Shown here in pieces: positions 15,791 through 19,034 of a DNA stretch of 19,034 bases. This DNA is from CAZCJU01 sp964498965. Its GTDB lineage: Bacteria; Bacillota; Clostridia; Oscillospirales; CAG-272. The stretch is from positions 1 to 19,034 of the forward strand of contig CAZCJU010000030.1 in the NCBI GenBank assembly GCA_964498965.1, in the 5' to 3' direction. The number at the start of each line of letters is the position of its first letter. Positions within the stretch are counted from its first letter, which is position 1. The position numbers and the translations under genes were made by a program. The notes beneath the pieces are model-generated. The model saw only the letters and a program-made list of their open reading frames with translations, did no database searches and was not told where the DNA came from.

Positions 15791-15869
15791 GACGATGCTC
15801 GGGTAGATGAATTTGCTTTTCTCTGCATAAAAACGATCTGTGCGTCAAGAATATCATCGGAGGGCGTGT

Positions 15870-16043
15870 ATGCAAAACGTAAAAAACGAAATCTATATCA
15901 AATATTGCGAAAATTTGGATTACGATGTCGTTGTACAAAAGCTCGACGGCGAGGAAAAATGCTTAAGCTCTCGACTTTGCGAGGGCGTGAATTGTAAAGC
16001 GGCAGAGCAAGACACAAAAATAAACGAACCGAAAAAAGAATAG
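15870..16043 (+). CDS. Small hypothetical protein of 57 residues
   Basis: ATG 15870 has GGAGGG five bases upstream (15859-15864), so it is preferred to the in-frame GTG at 15840. The protein is soluble and has three Cys (YCENLDYD, EEKCLSSRLCEG and VNCK contribute four Cys in total, at about 13, 31, 37 and 42) and a charged Lys/Glu tail. There is no signal peptide or membrane helix. The Cys spacing could bind metal, which would suit a place after an iron operon, but I recognise no family and assign no function. A strong terminator follows 22 bases after its stop, so it ends a transcription unit. Confidence 0.6.
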   Translation: MQNVKNEIYIKYCENLDYDVVVQKLDGEEKCLSSRLCEGVNCKAAEQDTKINEPKKE

Positions 16044-16065
16044 CGTTCCCGAACGTAATCAAAAA

Positions 16066-16099
16066 CCTTTTCCGCAGCTCAGTGCGGAAAAGGTCTTTT
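16066..16099 (+). terminator. Terminator before the pst operon
   Basis: CCTTTTCCGCA (16066-16076) pairs perfectly over 11 bp with TGCGGAAAAGG (16083-16093) around GCTCAG, followed by TCTTTT. A5 precedes the stem, so it may act in both directions. It separates the small gene at 15870 from pstS. Confidence 0.9.
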
Positions 16100-16111
16100 G
16101 CGTTTAACGGT

Positions 16112-16128
16112 TTTACCTCGATTTTACA
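16112..16128. promoter_or_regulatory. Putative PhoP (Pho) box upstream of pstS
   Basis: TTTACC (16112-16117) and TTTACA (16123-16128) are direct repeats with an 11-bp period, as in Bacillus PhoP sites (TTAACA-like hexamers with N5). A related TTTACC lies at 16146-16151, about two further periods on. Pst operons are the classical Pho regulon target, so phosphate-starvation control is likely. Confidence 0.6.
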
Positions 16129-16137
16129 TACCGACGG

Positions 16138-16166
16138 TTACGGACTTTACCGCCGAAGTGTAATAT
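16138..16166 (+). promoter_or_regulatory. Possible pst promoter with weak -35
   Basis: TAATAT (16161-16166, 4 of 6) lies 17 bases after TTACGG (16138-16143, 2 of 6). A poor -35 just after a Pho box is usual for activator-dependent promoters. Assigned mainly by position. Confidence 0.4.
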
Positions 16167-16198
16167 GTATCGTGTAAAAACAAAGGAGTTGATGTGAA

Positions 16199-16993
16199 AT
16201 GAAAAAAACAGCGGTATTGCTTGTCGCAGTACTTATCGGTATGTCGCTTGTCGGCTGCGGAAAAAACAAAGGCGTTTGTATCGAAGGCTCGACTTCCGTG
16301 GGTAAACTGATGGGAGCGTTATCGGAAACATTTGAAAACGAAACGGGAATTAAGGTATCGTATAATTCAACAGGCTCGGGTGCGGGAATACAATCCGTTA
16401 TCGAGGGAAGATGCGATATAGGACTTTCGAGCAGAGAATTGAAAGAATCCGAAAAAGCAAGCGGGCTTAAAGCTACCGTGCTTGCGTATGACGGTATAGC
16501 GGTGATAGTAAATAACGAAAATAAAATAACCGATTTGAATATGACGGATATAGCGAGGATATTTAAGGGCGAGATCGTAAATTGGAATCAGATCGGCGGC
16601 AACGACGGCGAAATAGTGCTTGTGGGCAGAGAATCCGGAAGCGGTACAAGAGACGCATTCGAAAGTGCAACGGAATGCGTCGGTAATTGCAAGTACCGTC
16701 AGGAGCTGACCTCAAACGGAGATGTTATCACTGTCGTGGCGGGTAATCCGAACGCAATAGGCTATGCGTCACTCGCCGCAACCAAAAATTCGGTCAAACT
16801 GCTGACGGTGAACGGAGTTACGCCGACCGCGGAAACGGTAAAGAACGGCAGTTATACCGTTCGTCGCCCGTTTATACTCGTAACAAACGAAAATATCGAA
16901 TTATCGGTACAGGCACAAAGCTTCTTTAATTATATAACCTCTGATAAAGCGAGGGATATTATATCGTCTGTCGGTGCCGTGCCTGTGAATTGA
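16199..16993 (+). CDS. pstS: Phosphate ABC transporter substrate-binding lipoprotein
   Basis: This is the extracellular phosphate receptor of the Pst importer, held on the membrane by a lipid anchor. The 264 residues start with a lipoprotein signal peptide (MKKTAVLLVAVLIGMSLVGC) whose lipobox LVGC puts the lipidated Cys at 20. The mature part has the phosphate-contact loops GSTSVGK (30-36), TGSGAGI and RESGSGTRDAFE, and IARIFKGEIVNWNQIGG, all typical of PstS. AAAGGAG (16182-16188) lies ten bases before the ATG. The gene opens the operon and pstC follows after 37 bases. Confidence 0.96.
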   Translation: MKKTAVLLVAVLIGMSLVGCGKNKGVCIEGSTSVGKLMGALSETFENETGIKVSYNSTGSGAGIQSVIEGRCDIGLSSRELKESEKASGLKATVLAYDGIAVIVNNENKITDLNMTDIARIFKGEIVNWNQIGGNDGEIVLVGRESGSGTRDAFESATECVGNCKYRQELTSNGDVITVVAGNPNAIGYASLAATKNSVKLLTVNGVTPTAETVKNGSYTVRRPFILVTNENIELSVQAQSFFNYITSDKARDIISSVGAVPVN

Positions 16994-17030
16994 CGAAGCG
17001 TAATCGATCCGCATTTGTGGGAGGTGACAT

Positions 17031-17903
17031 ATGAAGAAAAAAGCTATGTTCGAAAATTTCGTGCAGGGAGTGTTTTTTCTGCTCGGTTCGATAACCGTCG
17101 GATGCGTATTACTTATAACCGTTTATCTTTTCGTGTCGGGCTTGCCCGCTATAAAGGAAATCGGAATAACGAATTTTCTGTTCGGCAAAGAATGGATACC
17201 CAATGCCGATGAACCGAAATACGGAATATTGCCGTTTATCCTGACAAGCGTTTACGGAACGGCGGCAGCCGTTATTCTCGGTGTGCCTGTGGGATTTTTT
17301 ACGGCGGTGTACCTTTCAAAGCTCGCTCCGAAAGGAGTGAGAAGCGTATTGGAAAATGCGGTAAGCCTGCTTGCCGCAATTCCGTCGGTCGTTTTCGGAC
17401 TTGTCGGTATGCTCGCAGTCGTTCCGACCATTCGCAAAGTGTTTAACGTCCCGGACGGAGCAAGCTTGCTTGCGGCTGTTGCGGTGCTTACGGTAATGCT
17501 TTTGCCGAGCATGATAAAAGCTTCCGTGACCGCACTCGACAGCGTTCCCGTCGAGTACGAATATGCCTCGCTCGCACTCGGTGCAACGCCTATCGAAACG
17601 TATTTCAAAGTGTCCGTTCCCGCCGCAAAAAGCGGTATGGCATCTGCCGTGGTGCTTGGCGTCGGACGTGCGATAGGCGAAGCAATGGCGGTTATGATGG
17701 TTGCGGGAAACGTGGCGAATATGCCGTCGATCTTCTCAAGCGTGAGATTTTTAACCGCGGCGATCGCCTGCGAAATGTCTTATTCAAGCCCGGGAAGCTT
17801 GCAAAGAAACGCACTTTTTTCCGTTGCACTCGTGCTGTACCTGTTCATAATGCTCGTTAATGCGACACTGAACCGTTTGCTGAAAAGGGAAAAGAATAAA
17901 TAA
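17031..17903 (+). CDS. pstC: Phosphate ABC transporter permease PstC
   Basis: This is one of two membrane subunits forming the phosphate channel. The 290 residues have six predicted membrane segments and the cytoplasmic loop GRAIGEAMAVMMVAGN, the EAA motif that docks on PstB. Order between pstS and pstA and the PstC-type long first loop (LFGKEWIPNADEPKYGILP) support PstC over PstA. GGGAGG (17019-17024) lies six bases before the ATG. Confidence 0.95.
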   Translation: MKKKAMFENFVQGVFFLLGSITVGCVLLITVYLFVSGLPAIKEIGITNFLFGKEWIPNADEPKYGILPFILTSVYGTAAAVILGVPVGFFTAVYLSKLAPKGVRSVLENAVSLLAAIPSVVFGLVGMLAVVPTIRKVFNVPDGASLLAAVAVLTVMLLPSMIKASVTALDSVPVEYEYASLALGATPIETYFKVSVPAAKSGMASAVVLGVGRAIGEAMAVMMVAGNVANMPSIFSSVRFLTAAIACEMSYSSPGSLQRNALFSVALVLYLFIMLVNATLNRLLKREKNK

Positions 17904-17904
17904 T

Positions 17905-18747
17905 ATGAAAATCAAGCGAAAATTGCATATATGCATATTGCATACGGCGATGACAAGCTCAACCGCGATAACGGCGGCGATAGCAATACTTTTACCGATC
18001 TATGTGCTTTGTAAAGGCTTGCCGCATATATCGCAGGAACTGTTGTCAACTGAGCCGAGTGTACTTGAAAATAGGATCGGCATTTTGCCGAATATTCTGA
18101 ACACGGTCTATATTGTTATCGCAACACTTGCGATCGTACTGCCGCTCGGCGTGTCGGCGGCAATATTCCTTACGGAGTATGCGAAAAACAAAAAAATCGT
18201 TGCATTGATCGAATATGCTGCGGACGTGCTTTCTGGAATACCGTCGATAATTTACGGACTTGCGGGAATGTTGCTTTTCTCGAATAATTTCGGAACGTGC
18301 CTACTTGCGGGAGCGTTGACACTTGTCATTATGAATCTGCCGACAGTGATGCGTACCACTCAGGAAAGTCTTAAAACCGTGCCGCAAGCATACAGAGAGG
18401 GTGCTTTCGGACTCGGTGCGGGCAAGTGGCGTGTTATTCGAACGGTAGTCTTGCCGGGGTGCGTTGACGGTATCATGACAGGGTGCATTTTGTCGGTCGG
18501 AAAAATTTTGGGCGAATCTGCGGCACTGCTGTTTACGGCGGGTTTCGCTCATTCACTGAACGGGATATTCGAAGGACTTGCAAGTCCGGGAGCAACGCTT
18601 TCCGTGGCACTTTATGTGTATGCGAAGGAAGAAGGGGAATTCGGTATCGCTTTTGCCATAGCGGCTGTTTTGATGTGCTTGGCTTTGACAGTGAATCTTG
18701 CGGCGACGGCGGTCGAAAAACATTACAAAAAAAGGAGAACGGTATGA
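17905..18747 (+). CDS. pstA: Phosphate ABC transporter permease PstA
   Basis: This is the second permease subunit, 280 residues with six membrane segments and an EAA loop GKILGESAALLFTAG. Typical PstA features are RIGILPNILNTVY after the first helix and IEYAADVLSGIPSIIYGLAG. It starts one base after the pstC stop. The only purine-rich site (AAAAGGGA, 17883-17890) is about 14 bases away, so translation is likely coupled to pstC. Its stop overlaps the pstB start (ATGA). Confidence 0.95.
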   Translation: MKIKRKLHICILHTAMTSSTAITAAIAILLPIYVLCKGLPHISQELLSTEPSVLENRIGILPNILNTVYIVIATLAIVLPLGVSAAIFLTEYAKNKKIVALIEYAADVLSGIPSIIYGLAGMLLFSNNFGTCLLAGALTLVIMNLPTVMRTTQESLKTVPQAYREGAFGLGAGKWRVIRTVVLPGCVDGIMTGCILSVGKILGESAALLFTAGFAHSLNGIFEGLASPGATLSVALYVYAKEEGEFGIAFAIAAVLMCLALTVNLAATAVEKHYKKRRTV

Positions 18748-19034
18748 AAAACAATATTATAACGGCTAAAGATCTTTGCCTGCGGTACGGCGAAAATCAA
18801 GTGCTGAAAAATATAAGTATCGACATTCCCGAAAAAAGCATAACGGCACTGATAGGACCGTCCGGGTGTGGAAAATCAACATTTCTGAAGACTTTGAATC
18901 GCATGAATGACCTTGTGCCGACAGTGAAAATAAACGGAGAAGTAAAATATGACGGAACGGATATTTACGGCAAAGAAACGGACGTGAACGAACTCAGACG
19001 CAATATCGGAATGGTGTTTCAAAAACCGAACCCG
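18744..19034 (+). CDS. pstB: Phosphate ABC transporter ATPase PstB, partial
   Basis: The first 97 codons of the ATPase subunit are visible; the rest lies to the right. Walker A GPSGCGKST (about 36-44), LKTLNRMNDL and the Q-loop segment MVFQKPNP at the edge are diagnostic for PstB. AAAGGAG (18731-18737) lies six bases before the ATG, which overlaps the pstA stop by 4 nt. A phoU gene is commonly found after pstB but cannot be seen here. Confidence 0.97.
   Translation, partial: MKNNIITAKDLCLRYGENQVLKNISIDIPEKSITALIGPSGCGKSTFLKTLNRMNDLVPTVKINGEVKYDGTDIYGKETDVNELRRNIGMVFQKPNP

Noticed and set aside
16047..16058. CGTTCCCGAACG palindrome as a second LexA box
   Set aside because: The half-sites are in the reverse order (GTTC then GAAC) with the wrong spacing, so it does not fit the SOS consensus.

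Overview
The window reads as a chromosomal segment of an anaerobic Firmicute of the class Clostridia, probably an uncultured gut lineage. The signs are strong purine-rich ribosome binding sites (AGGAGG, GGAGGT), sigma-A promoters with TTGACA/TATAAT boxes, a LexA site of the Gram-positive type, a DegV plus DAK2 gene pair, and a feoA-feoA-feoB operon ending in a small Cys-rich membrane protein gene. No rRNA, tRNA, IS element, phage gene or CRISPR array was seen. Placement below class level is inference.

Layout. On the minus strand, bases 1-5335 hold an excision-repair operon in the order uvrB, uvrA, then a gene cut by the window edge that encodes a HIRAN domain. The three genes overlap (14 and 4 nt). 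A near-perfect Gram-positive LexA box lies on the uvrB promoter, so the unit should be damage-inducible. The UvrB frame has no ATG, GTG or TTG where the protein should begin; an ACG with a well-placed ribosome binding site is the likely start. Pyruvate kinase follows on the plus strand (5512-6927). It converges on a NagD-like HAD phosphatase gene (7166-7963, minus), with a hairpin between them. An MFS transporter (8216-9424) ends at a strong terminator. Next comes a DegV/FakB-like gene followed directly by a DAK2/FakA-like gene (9607-12153), probably a fatty acid kinase and its lipid carrier.

Bases 12249-15642 form a ferrous iron uptake operon: two feoA genes, feoB and a FeoB-associated Cys-rich protein. 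A consensus promoter drives it. Three copies of an inverted repeat GTTAGC-N4-GCTAAC lie in it, two at the main promoter and one just before feoB. They look like sites of one iron-responsive regulator, whose family cannot be named from the sequence. FeoB has an acidic insertion of about 90 residues beside its first membrane helix.

Between the iron and phosphate genes, 15643-16065 holds two short unassigned genes and a three-copy CTGTA repeat with a 10-bp period. From 16112 to the right edge lies a phosphate ABC transporter operon (pstS, pstC, pstA, start of pstB), preceded by a direct repeat resembling a PhoP box.

Most of the window is ordinary core metabolism and transport. The least expected items are the HIRAN gene in an SOS-type uvrBA operon, the ACG start of uvrB, the shared feo operators and the small genes between feo and pst.
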